Of a stretch of DNA of 13,362 bases, positions 1 to 5,909 are shown one piece after another. The position numbers and the translations under genes are program-made. The notes beneath the pieces are model-generated. The model had not been told where the DNA came from, made no database searches, and worked only from the letters and a program-made list of their open reading frames with translations. The DNA comes from an uncultured Spirochaetaceae bacterium (lineage in GTDB: Bacteria > Spirochaetota > Spirochaetia > Sphaerochaetales > Sphaerochaetaceae): contig CALXON010000165.1 of assembly GCA_944389985.1 (NCBI GenBank), positions 1 through 13,362 of the forward strand. Direction: 5' to 3'. Position 1 is the first letter of the stretch, and each line of letters opens with the position of its first letter.

Positions 1-2
1 TG

Positions 3-380
3 CAGAGAGTCGGAGACTTCAGACTCGGAAAGAGGTCTAAGGTCGCCACATTCAACAACGATCTCTACGACTTCGAACCCTCCCTGAAGGACTGCTGTCC
101 CTCAGATATCTCACTGGCAATGCCCTCGAAGATCCTCAGATACATCTGGTCCGGCATGAAGAAGCTCGACACGATCATTCCGGGAATCCTTCATCCGTCC
201 ACGATCATGTACTATCCGGAAATCAAGCTCTACGCTAACAAGCCGGAGTATCAGGATGACAAGTTCCAGGTCGCTCCATCTGTCTTCTTCGCAGGAGACG
301 GCGCAGGTACAAGCCGTGGCATAACAGGTGCATGGGCATCTGGAATCAGAGCATCAGAGGGAATGGCTGAGTATCTTTAA
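3..380 (+). CDS. FAD-dependent dehydrogenase, COG2509-like (C-terminal part)
   Basis: The reading frame is open from the left edge and ends in TAA at 378-380, so only the last 125 residues are present and the start lies outside the window. The visible protein ends in a stretch containing FFAGDGAGTSRGITGAWASG. This glycine-rich segment is typical of the last FAD-contacting loop in the uncharacterised FAD-dependent dehydrogenases of COG2509. The N-terminal Rossmann motif that would confirm dinucleotide binding is not in the window. These are predicted cytoplasmic flavoproteins whose substrate is unknown. The tRNA-Leu gene starts 32 bases downstream on the same strand. The family call rests on this C-terminal block and I am fairly sure of it; no specific reaction can be assigned. 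Confidence 0.75.
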   Translation, partial: QRVGDFRLGKRSKVATFNNDLYDFEPSLKDCCPSDISLAMPSKILRYIWSGMKKLDTIIPGILHPSTIMYYPEIKLYANKPEYQDDKFQVAPSVFFAGDGAGTSRGITGAWASGIRASEGMAEYL

Positions 381-412
381 AGATTTCAGCCGATAATGTA
401 AGATAGTCACAG

Positions 413-496
413 CCCCAGATGGTGAAATCGGTAGACACAAAGGACTTAAAATCCTTTGACCGCAAGGTCGTACGAGTTCAAGTCTCGTTCTGGGGA
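413..496 (+). tRNA. tRNA-Leu, anticodon UAA
   Basis: The sequence folds as a class II (long variable arm) tRNA of 84 bases. The acceptor stem CCCCAGA (413-419) pairs perfectly with TCTGGGG (489-495), followed by discriminator A496. The anticodon stem AAGGA/TCCTT encloses the loop CTTAAAA, giving anticodon TAA at 447-449. The variable arm is GACC-GCAA-GGTC (458-469). The T arm is ACGAG-TTCAAGT-CTCGT (472-488). The D-arm and anticodon region closely follow the E. coli tRNA-Leu(UAA) pattern. No CCA is encoded, since TTT follows the discriminator, so CCA must be added after transcription. I saw no convincing promoter or terminator of its own. Confidence 0.95.
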
Positions 497-507
497 TTTC
501 CTGTTGT

Positions 508-535
508 TTGATTCTGAACAGAAAGGGTATATTAT
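508..535 (+). promoter_or_regulatory. Possible sigma70-type promoter for the 541-612 RNA
   Basis: TTGATT (508-513) and TATTAT (530-535) are separated by 16 bases and sit just after the tRNA. Transcription would start near 541. Both boxes are reasonable matches to consensus, but AT-rich sequence makes chance matches possible. Confidence 0.4.
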
Positions 536-540
536 AGACA

Positions 541-612
541 GGTCGGATAACCAAGCCGAACAGGGGCATGTCCCCGCCGTTAAGCTGGAGGAACCTCCGG
601 CAATTTCTTTTT
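541..612 (+). ncRNA. Possible small structured RNA ending in a terminator
   Basis: No convincing protein is encoded here. Three hairpins follow one another: TCGG (543-546) with CCGA (556-559); GGGG-CATGT-CCCC (563-575); and GCTGGAG (584-590) with CTCCGGC (595-601) around a GAAC loop, with one T·G pair. The last stem runs into AATTTCTTTTT and looks like an intrinsic terminator. With the promoter-like boxes at 508-535 this would be an independent transcript of about 70 bases. It does not match tmRNA, SRP RNA, 6S RNA or any riboswitch consensus I know, and no gene follows it on the plus strand. Alternatively the last hairpin only ends the tRNA transcript. Confidence 0.4.
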
Positions 613-678
613 AAAGGGTTTGTCATAAAAGGTAACGGAACACACCATTAAAACCCTGCATAGATTACCAGGAATTCT

Positions 679-795
679 TCATAACGCAAGGGCAAGAAAA
701 ACCAGAAAACCCACAACAGGGATTCCGACGATGATACCAAAGTAAATCAGAACACCTTTCCAAATTGCTTTTTCCCGTTCTTTGTACCAACACAT
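679..795 (-). CDS. Possible small single-pass membrane protein (38 aa)
   Basis: Read on the minus strand, an ATG at 795 opens 38 codons ending in TGA at 679. The product begins with a charged segment, MCWYKEREKAIWKG, followed by about 24 hydrophobic residues (VLIYFGIIVGIPVVGF and onward to the C-terminus). This is the layout of a small single-span inner-membrane protein with its N-terminus inside. It lies 92 bases downstream of the pspC-like gene on the same strand. There is no Shine-Dalgarno sequence. A TATAAT box lies only about 8 bases before the ATG, so it would have to be a leaderless message or be translated weakly. I do not recognise a family. The hydrophobic layout argues for a real gene; the lack of a ribosome-binding site argues against. 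Confidence 0.4.
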   Translation of the reverse strand: MCWYKEREKAIWKGVLIYFGIIVGIPVVGFLVFLALAL

Positions 796-887
796 ACGGT
801 TATATTATACTGCATTCTTTCCTGAATAGACATGTCGGACAAGAGCGGGTCCCCATCACATCGCCAGTGAATGACCTACGGCAATTT

Positions 888-1193
888 TCATTCATACCTT
901 GCTTTCTTACCTGTTTCGTGGAAATCAGCATCCATTGCCTCTGACTTATCAAAGTCTGGAGTACTGTTATAATTCCGTACCTCATCATAGAGGATGTCCT
1001 CATCCTTCTGACGGGGAAGGACTGCGGCAAGTATCAGATAGATGACGATTCCAGGGAAGATGCCTGTGAACAGTATGATCAGGAAGAAGATGAGCCTTGT
1101 AGGTCCTTCAGGAAGATCCCGCCATTCAGCAAATCCTGTAGCGACTCCGAGTATTGTCCCGCGCGGTGATCTTGTCCACTTTCTGGTCTTCAT
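888..1193 (-). CDS. PspC-domain membrane protein
   Basis: The 101-residue product has the PspC domain layout. A basic N-terminus with WTRSPRGTILGVATGFAEW (about residues 6-24) leads into a hydrophobic segment at about 33-60 that ends in the typical ILAAVLP. A charged cytoplasmic-type tail of about 40 residues follows. In enterobacteria PspC is an inner-membrane sensor of envelope stress that works with PspA and PspB. No pspA or pspB is seen here, and stand-alone PspC proteins of this length are common in other bacteria, so its role is envelope-related but undefined. The start is supported by AGGAGAG six bases before the ATG. The gene lies downstream of the amino acid ABC operon on the same strand but is separated from it by a terminator hairpin. 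Confidence 0.85.
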   Translation of the reverse strand: MKTRKWTRSPRGTILGVATGFAEWRDLPEGPTRLIFFLIILFTGIFPGIVIYLILAAVLPRQKDEDILYDEVRNYNSTPDFDKSEAMDADFHETGKKARYE

Positions 1194-1228
1194 CAGTTCT
1201 CTCCTGTCTGCTCAGTATAGCAGATTAT

Positions 1229-1260
1229 GAACAAAACATCCCTGCCGGAAATGGCAGGGA
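1229..1260 (-). terminator. Intrinsic terminator of the minus-strand amino acid ABC operon
   Basis: TCCCTGCC (1239-1246) and GGCAGGGA (1253-1260) form a perfect 8-bp stem with a 6-base loop. Read on the minus strand it starts 8 bases after the ATPase stop codon and runs into TGTTTTGTTC. This separates the operon from the pspC-like gene. Confidence 0.75.
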
Positions 1261-1267
1261 CCGTGGA

Positions 1268-2011
1268 CTACTTGTTTGAATCGGTGAACCTTGAGAGGAA
1301 CTCCTTCGTCCGCTGACTCTTTGGATTATAGAAGAGCTCCTTGGGAGAACCTTCCTCCTCTATCTTTCCGTCAGCCATGTAGATCACTCTTGTCGAAATA
1401 TCCCTGGCAAATGCCATCTCATGGGTGACCACAAGCATCGTCATACCGCTCTCCGCAAGATTCTTCATGACATCAAGAACCTCTCCCACCATCTCAGGGT
1501 CAAGAGCAGACGTAGGTTCATCGAAAAGAAGGATCTCAGGATTCATCGCAAGCGCACGCGCGATCGCAACCCTCTGCTTCTGTCCTCCGGAAAGCTGTCT
1601 GGGCTTTGCCTTGATGTAGAGCTCCATGCCGACCTTTGACAGATACTCGATCGCCTTCGCCCTTGCCTCCTCCTTGTTCCTCTTCAGAACCTTGAGCTGT
1701 CCGACCATGCAGTTGTCGAGAACATTCATGTTGTTGAAGAGATTGAATGACTGGAATACCATTCCGACTTTCGTACGGTATGTATCTTCATCAATTGCAC
1801 CACTCAGCACGTCCTGATCATGGAACAGGATGGAGCCTCCGGTAGCATCTTCCAGAAGGTTGATGCATCTCAGAAGTGTCGACTTTCCCGATCCGGAGGA
1901 ACCGATGATGCTTATGACATCACCGGAGTTCACGGAGAAATCTATATCCTTCAGAACTTCGTTCGTACCGAATGTCTTAACAAGGTGCCTTACCTGAAGA
2001 ATCTCACTCAT
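1268..2011 (-). CDS. Polar amino acid ABC transporter, ATP-binding protein
   Basis: This 247-residue protein is a full-length GlnQ/HisP-type ATPase that powers amino acid import at the cytoplasmic face of the membrane. Visible motifs are Walker A GSSGSGKST (37-45), the Q-loop in VFQSFN (85-90), the ABC signature LSGGQ (140-144), Walker B LLFDEP (161-166) with the catalytic Glu, and the switch His in VTHEMA (197). The run TSALDPEM after Walker B is characteristic of the polar amino acid subfamily. Its ATG shares one base with the TGA of the upstream permease gene, and AGGAGG lies 9 bases before it inside the permease gene, so the two are translationally coupled. It is the last gene of the operon. 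The amino acid transported cannot be read from this subunit. Confidence 0.95.
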   Translation of the reverse strand: MSEILQVRHLVKTFGTNEVLKDIDFSVNSGDVISIIGSSGSGKSTLLRCINLLEDATGGSILFHDQDVLSGAIDEDTYRTKVGMVFQSFNLFNNMNVLDNCMVGQLKVLKRNKEEARAKAIEYLSKVGMELYIKAKPRQLSGGQKQRVAIARALAMNPEILLFDEPTSALDPEMVGEVLDVMKNLAESGMTMLVVTHEMAFARDISTRVIYMADGKIEEEGSPKELFYNPKSQRTKEFLSRFTDSNK

Positions 2012-2811
2012 CAGTGTGTGCCTCCTGTCTTGTCGTTATAACGTGTGAGTCCGCTTGTGAACGCCAGCGTGTCGTTCGTGGCGAGATCAAAGGAAGCGGG
2101 ACCATCCATCTTGTTCTCGATCGCGCGGAGTATGCGTGAGCAGGCGAATGTCAGGATGAAGTAAATTATCATCGTGACCGTGGCTGCCTCGAAATATGTA
2201 TAGAGCGCGCCGGAAATGCTCTTGAACGTGAAGAAGAGCTCGACAGTACCGATAATCGAGAGGACACAGGTATCCTTTATGTTGATGATCAGGTTGTTGC
2301 CTATCTGGGGCATTATGTTCCTCAGGGCCTGAGGAAGTATTACAAAGAGCATCGTCTGGAAATGAGACATGCCTATTGCCCTGGCGCCCTCTCTCTGGCC
2401 GGGATCAACGGAAAGTATTCCGCCTCTGACAGTCTCTGCCATATATGCGCCTGTATTGATGGATACAATGATTATCGCTGCACTCCACATTCCGAGGTTG
2501 ATACCGAAAAGCTGGCTTGCACCGTAATAGATGAATGCGGCCTGAAGCATCATCGGAGTTCCTCTGAAAACCTCCACATATGCAGTGAGGACCGCTTTGA
2601 CAGCAACAAGAAGCGCCCTTCTGATCTTTCCGGAATTCTTATGAGGCTCCGTTGTCTGAACCAGTCCGACAGCGAATCCGATCACACAGCCGAGGAACGT
2701 ACAGATAAGGGCGATGGCCATAGTAGTGGCGGCTCCCTTCGCCAGAGAACCACCATAACGCTCGAGGATGTAGAGCATCCTCTGGAAGAAATTCATTTCA
2801 GCTATTGTCAT
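2011..2811 (-). CDS. Polar amino acid ABC transporter, permease
   Basis: This is a HisM/GlnP-type inner-membrane permease with about five membrane spans. It carries the conserved segment VEVFRGTPMMLQ and the EAA loop (GQREGARAIGMSHFQTMLF), which docks on the ATPase. The C-terminus continues about 30 residues past the last span (from DGPASFDLATND), a longer tail than usual. Two starts are possible. I chose the ATG at 2811 (266 residues, MTIAEMNFF), preceded by GGTGGTGAG. A GTG at 2826 overlaps the TGA of the binding-protein gene by four bases and would add MTGGE through coupled re-initiation. The gene sits between the binding protein and ATPase genes of the same operon. The family is clear; the exact amino acid is not. 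Confidence 0.92.
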   Translation of the reverse strand: MTIAEMNFFQRMLYILERYGGSLAKGAATTMAIALICTFLGCVIGFAVGLVQTTEPHKNSGKIRRALLVAVKAVLTAYVEVFRGTPMMLQAAFIYYGASQLFGINLGMWSAAIIIVSINTGAYMAETVRGGILSVDPGQREGARAIGMSHFQTMLFVILPQALRNIMPQIGNNLIINIKDTCVLSIIGTVELFFTFKSISGALYTYFEAATVTMIIYFILTFACSRILRAIENKMDGPASFDLATNDTLAFTSGLTRYNDKTGGTH

Positions 2812-2822
2812 CTCACCACCGG

Positions 2823-3677
2823 TCACTGAGCAAGAGGCTGAACGGAGATGGCTTCATCCATCATCCTGTTGAAATCCTCTACTGTGAGTGTATCGAGAAC
2901 ACTGTTCATCGCATCAAGGAGCTCCGTGTTTCCCTTCCTTACGGATATTCCGATATTGATCTCCTCCTCGCTGACCTGGAAATCATCATCGGATCCGGCG
3001 AAATCGAGAAGTCTCATGTTCGGGTAAGCGACAAGCGCAGCCTGTCCTGTAGGCATATCGGTACAGACAACATCGACTCTTCCGCTGTTGAGAGCCACGA
3101 GCATCGCAGGGGCGCTCTCTTGGGCAGGAAGGATGTTCGCATCAGGAATCTGCGGAATACAGACATCATACCAGATCGTTCCGAGCTGGCTTGTGCAGCT
3201 TGCACCTGCGAGATCCTGAACGCCCTGGGCATTCTCATACTTGCTTCCCTCGTTCACGAGACAGATGATCGAGGCATAGTAATAAGGGGATGTGAAATCA
3301 ACCATCTGGAGACGATCTGATGTGATCGACTGACCCGCGATCGCACAGTCGACAGTTCCTGAAAGGACTGCAGGAACAAGGGAGTCCCAGTCGAGTTTGA
3401 CGATCTGAAGATCATAGCCGAGCCTCTCTGCGATCAGCTTCGCCATCATTACATCATAGCCATATGCATAATCATTTGAATCGGCGATCTGGACAGCTCC
3501 ATTGGCATCCGTAGGCTGTGTCCAGTTGTACGGAGCATATCCGCACTCCATCGCGACACGGAGGACAGGACGTCCTCCTGAAGCGGAAGCGCCCTCCTCC
3601 TTGCTTCCTCCTGCGAAAGCGGAGACAGCTATGAAGGCGATCATAAGTAAAGCTACTGCGAATCTTCTCATTCTCAT
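2823..3677 (-). CDS. Polar amino acid ABC transporter, substrate-binding protein
   Basis: This 284-residue family-3 solute-binding protein captures an amino acid outside the membrane and delivers it to the permease encoded just downstream. A signal peptide (MRMRRFAVALLMIAF to SAFA, about residues 1-22) is followed by GGSKEE with no lipobox Cys, so it should be cleaved by signal peptidase I. Binding features include SITSDR with Arg122, expected to hold the alpha-carboxylate, the hinge-lobe segment SQLGT (163-167), and Asp207 in CTDMPTG, expected to hold the amino group. The segment between APYNWTQ and GYDV is about 15 residues longer than in common members. The start at 3677 has AGGGGTGA just upstream. 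A longer in-frame start near 3728 is rejected because the promoter lies there. Confidence 0.93.
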   Translation of the reverse strand: MRMRRFAVALLMIAFIAVSAFAGGSKEEGASASGGRPVLRVAMECGYAPYNWTQPTDANGAVQIADSNDYAYGYDVMMAKLIAERLGYDLQIVKLDWDSLVPAVLSGTVDCAIAGQSITSDRLQMVDFTSPYYYASIICLVNEGSKYENAQGVQDLAGASCTSQLGTIWYDVCIPQIPDANILPAQESAPAMLVALNSGRVDVVCTDMPTGQAALVAYPNMRLLDFAGSDDDFQVSEEEINIGISVRKGNTELLDAMNSVLDTLTVEDFNRMMDEAISVQPLAQ

Positions 3678-3717
3678 ATCATTCACCCCTGTGGATAATT
3701 TTCGTTTGATGACATGG

Positions 3718-3746
3718 ATGATAAACATAAGTTATAGCAAGGTCAA
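3718..3746 (-). promoter_or_regulatory. Promoter of the minus-strand amino acid ABC operon
   Basis: On the minus strand TTGACC (plus positions 3741-3746) and TATCAT (3718-3723) are separated by exactly 17 bases, a strong sigma70-type pair. Transcription would start near 3711, giving a leader of about 34 bases before the binding-protein ATG at 3677. Confidence 0.7.
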
Positions 3747-3747
3747 T

Positions 3748-3765
3748 ATGTTTTAATAAAAACAT
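3748..3765. promoter_or_regulatory. Possible operator palindrome upstream of the -35 box
   Basis: ATGTTTT (3748-3754) and AAAACAT (3759-3765) form a perfect 7-bp inverted repeat with a 4-base spacer. It abuts the -35 box of the operon promoter on the upstream side. The neighbouring AACAT-T-ATGTT (3761-3771) and GTTAT-TATT-ATAAC (3769-3782) add more symmetry. The position suits an activator, or a repressor shared with the divergent glycosylase gene. AT-rich sequence raises the chance of accidental symmetry. Confidence 0.4.
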
Positions 3766-3840
3766 TATGTTATTATTATAACAGATTCAAGGTATATACC
3801 ATTGTTTCCCAAATCGTCTTACGGAGCTATCATCAGCGAT

Positions 3841-4332
3841 ATGAGCAGTGAAGAAAGAATCATCCATCCAATCCCTCCTGAATTCGATGAGAACTCCAGA
3901 ATACTCGTACTGGGCTCATTTCCCTCAGTACGGTCCAGGGCAGACGGTTTCTTCTATGCCCATCCCAAGAACAGATTCTGGAAGATCATGGAGGTTCTCT
4001 ACAGTACAGAGCTTCCTGATATCCCGCGGAGGAAGGCATTCCTGCACGAGAACAACATAGCTTTATGGGATACAGTGGCATCCTGCTCGATCAAGGCCTC
4101 TGAGGATTCATCCATCACATCGGTTCAGGCAAACGACCTCTCTCCAATCCTCAGAAGCTCAAGGATTGACAGGATATTCACAAATGGCCGGAAATCATAC
4201 GATCTGTATATGAAGCTGACATATCCTCTGACCGGTATAGAGCCGGTGCTCCTTCCATCCACATCCCCTGCAAATGCCGCATGGAGTCTCGAGGCCCTCA
4301 TATCTTTCTGGCAAGTCATTCTCTGCCATTGA
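3841..4332 (+). CDS. DNA-deoxyinosine/uracil glycosylase (UDG superfamily, family 6-like)
   Basis: The product matches the small hypoxanthine-DNA glycosylase branch of the uracil-DNA glycosylase superfamily. These enzymes remove deaminated bases such as hypoxanthine from DNA at the start of base excision repair in the cytoplasm. Visible motifs, counting from Met at 3841, are ILVLGSFPS (21-29), FFYAHPKNRFW (37-47), ALWDTVASC (74-82), NG (115-116) and the C-terminal LPSTSPANA (138-146). With 163 residues the length suits the family. I chose ATG 3841 because family members begin shortly before the IPP...ILVLGS segment, though its Shine-Dalgarno is poor. An in-frame TTG at 3802 with AAGG nine bases before it would add 13 residues. 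The gene is divergent from the amino acid operon. Confidence 0.85.
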   Translation: MSSEERIIHPIPPEFDENSRILVLGSFPSVRSRADGFFYAHPKNRFWKIMEVLYSTELPDIPRRKAFLHENNIALWDTVASCSIKASEDSSITSVQANDLSPILRSSRIDRIFTNGRKSYDLYMKLTYPLTGIEPVLLPSTSPANAAWSLEALISFWQVILCH

Positions 4333-4358
4333 CGATCATCAATCTGTTTGATTATCAT
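4329..4358 (+). promoter_or_regulatory. Possible promoter of the corC-type gene leader
   Basis: TTGACG (4329-4334) overlaps the stop codon of the glycosylase gene and is followed after 18 bases by TATCAT (4353-4358). A start near 4365 would give a leader of about 178 bases that contains all of the structured region. The spacer holds AATC-TGTTT-GATT within a looser inverted repeat (GATCATCAATC facing GATTATCATTC), which could bind a regulator. Confidence 0.45.
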
Positions 4359-4428
4359 TCTGGAATATATCAACAAGCGCATAAGCGCAAAGGAATAAGA
4401 ACTTGGACGAAGGCCCTGGCAGTAGTAT

Positions 4429-4543
4429 GTTGGTGAATCAGGAACAAGACCCTGATCCGCATTTATGTCGCAGACACGGCATCAATCTCCGCCTCTGAAC
4501 AGAGGCACACAAACGGACACTGATTAAAACAAGGAGATTGATG
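4429..4543 (+). promoter_or_regulatory. Candidate riboswitch-like leader with SD-sequestering helix
   Basis: Two exclusive folds can be drawn. Fold 1 is a three-way junction. P1 pairs GTTGGTG (4429-4435) with CATCAAT (4480-4486), with two G·U pairs. P2 pairs ATCAGG (4437-4442) with CCTGAT (4451-4456). P3 pairs CCG (4457-4459) and TGTC (4466-4469) with GACACGG (4473-4479). The helices adjoin with only one unpaired base at the junction. Fold 2 pairs CATCAATCTCC (4480-4490) with GGAGATTGATG (4533-4543) in 11 perfect pairs. It covers the Shine-Dalgarno GGAG and the first base of the GTG start, and encloses the perfect hairpin GCCTCT-GAAC-AGAGGC (4491-4506). Because 4480-4486 is used by both folds, forming P1 would free the ribosome-binding site. 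This is drawn by hand. I recognise no known riboswitch class. Confidence 0.55.
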
Positions 4544-5907
4544 TGACATTATTTCAACAGATTTTATTACAGATTATTCTCATACTTCTCAACGCATTCT
4601 TTGCGGCGACTGAGATTGCAGTTATATCCCTGAACAGGAACAAGCTTGAGAAAATGGCGGAGGAAGGTGACAGGAAGGCTCCTAAGCTCCTGAAGCTCAC
4701 CGAGGATCAGTCCGCATTCCTCTCAACAATACAGATAGGAATTACACTCGCAGGATTCCTCGGCTCGGCTTTCGCTGCCGACAACATCGCAGGATACTTC
4801 GTTCCTATCTTCCAGAGCTGGGGTATAAACTTACCGGAGAGTGTCCTCAGGACGATAGCCGTTGTGCTCACGACACTCATCATCTCATTCTTCACACTCA
4901 TCTTCGGAGAGCTCGTGCCTAAGAGGATCGCACAGCACATCCCATATGGATATGCGAAGTTCGCATCTCCTGTGATCATAGTGCTTGCAAAGGTCATGAA
5001 GCCTGTGATCTGGCTTCTTTCCTCAAGCACGAACCTTGTTCTCAAGATCATCAGGATGGATGGTACCGGAGAGAATGATGAGGTCACCGAGGATGATATC
5101 CGTCTGATGGTCGATGCGGGAGGAAAATCCGGCTCGATCGAGGAAGATGAGAAGGAATGGATACAGAACGTGTTCGAGTTCAATGACATCTCTGTGACGG
5201 ATGTCATGACAAGAGAGCCCGATGTGGTCTCTTTCCAGGTCGACACCCCAGAGTATGAGATACTGGACACGATCAAGGATTCAGGCCTCTCACGCTTCCC
5301 TGTCTACGATGAGGACATCAACGATATAATCGGAATCCTCAATGCCCGTGACTTCCTCATCAACAGGAATGAGAGCGAGCACAAGAAGATCAGGGAGCTT
5401 CTCAGACCTGCATACATGGTTCCCGAATCCATCCACGCGGACAAGCTTTTCGCGAACATGCAGGCGAAGAAGACCCACATCGCGATCGTCGTCGATGAGT
5501 ACGGTCAGACTGTCGGTATCATCACGCTGGAGGATCTTCTCGAGGAGATCGTCGGAAACATCTACGACGAGTTCGATCCTCAGGAAGAGCAGGAAATACA
5601 GAAGATCGATGCAAGCACATGGAAGGTATCAGGAGCGCTTTCCCTCTCCGACTTCACGGAAGAGACAGGCATCGAGATCAAGGAGAATGAGGCCTATGAC
5701 ACGATCGGAGGAATGGTTCTCTCCACTCTCGAGCAGATTCCTGAAGACGGAACCGAGCTCAATGTCAGGATCAACGGCCTTGATATCCATGTGACGAAGA
5801 TCGAGGACAGAAGAATCGAAGAGGCGATCATCAGGAAGATCCCTGCCGAGGAGGAGAAGACCGAAGACAAGGATGCTGATGACAAGGAGAAGGTGGAGAA
5901 GGAGTGA
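4543..5907 (+). CDS. CNNM/CorC-HlyC family membrane protein (TlyC-like hemolysin family)
   Basis: The 454-residue product has the full family layout. A DUF21/CNNM membrane domain (about 1-190) has several spans and the conserved GELVPKRIA (122-130). Two CBS domains follow (about 222-272 and 285-340, including RFPVYDEDIND and THIAIVVDEYG). A CorC_HlyC domain (about 355-435) ends in a highly charged tail. Relatives are implicated in magnesium or cobalt export and ion homeostasis, with the CBS pair sensing adenine nucleotides; the name hemolysin is historical. Translation starts at GTG 4543, six bases after AAGGAG. An ATG two bases earlier is followed at once by TGA. The long leader can fold over this start, so translation is probably regulated. 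A terminator lies beyond the stop inside the convergent tetR-type gene. Confidence 0.92.
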   Translation: MTLFQQILLQIILILLNAFFAATEIAVISLNRNKLEKMAEEGDRKAPKLLKLTEDQSAFLSTIQIGITLAGFLGSAFAADNIAGYFVPIFQSWGINLPESVLRTIAVVLTTLIISFFTLIFGELVPKRIAQHIPYGYAKFASPVIIVLAKVMKPVIWLLSSSTNLVLKIIRMDGTGENDEVTEDDIRLMVDAGGKSGSIEEDEKEWIQNVFEFNDISVTDVMTREPDVVSFQVDTPEYEILDTIKDSGLSRFPVYDEDINDIIGILNARDFLINRNESEHKKIRELLRPAYMVPESIHADKLFANMQAKKTHIAIVVDEYGQTVGIITLEDLLEEIVGNIYDEFDPQEEQEIQKIDASTWKVSGALSLSDFTEETGIEIKENEAYDTIGGMVLSTLEQIPEDGTELNVRINGLDIHVTKIEDRRIEEAIIRKIPAEEEKTEDKDADDKEKVEKE

Positions 5908-5909
5908 TC

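Noticed and set aside
615..657. Hairpin AGGGTTT/AAACCCT as a terminator for the small minus-strand frame
   Set aside because: The loop is about 29 bases and there is no proper T-run after the stem on the minus strand, so it is too weak to call. The rest of the 613-678 gap shows nothing else.
2362..3320. Long open frames on the plus strand opposite the first ABC operon
   Set aside because: They are mirror frames of the permease and binding-protein genes, with no recognisable domains or ribosome-binding sites.
3678..3728. Longer start for the first binding protein (MFIIHVIKRKL...)
   Set aside because: The promoter boxes and the AGGGGTGA ribosome-binding site lie in this stretch, and the signal peptide begins properly at 3677.
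4403..4431. Promoter TTGGAC-17-TATGTT inside the corC-type leader
   Set aside because: TTGGAC matches only three of six -35 positions. The TTGACG-18-TATCAT pair at 4329-4358 is better and leaves the structured leader intact.
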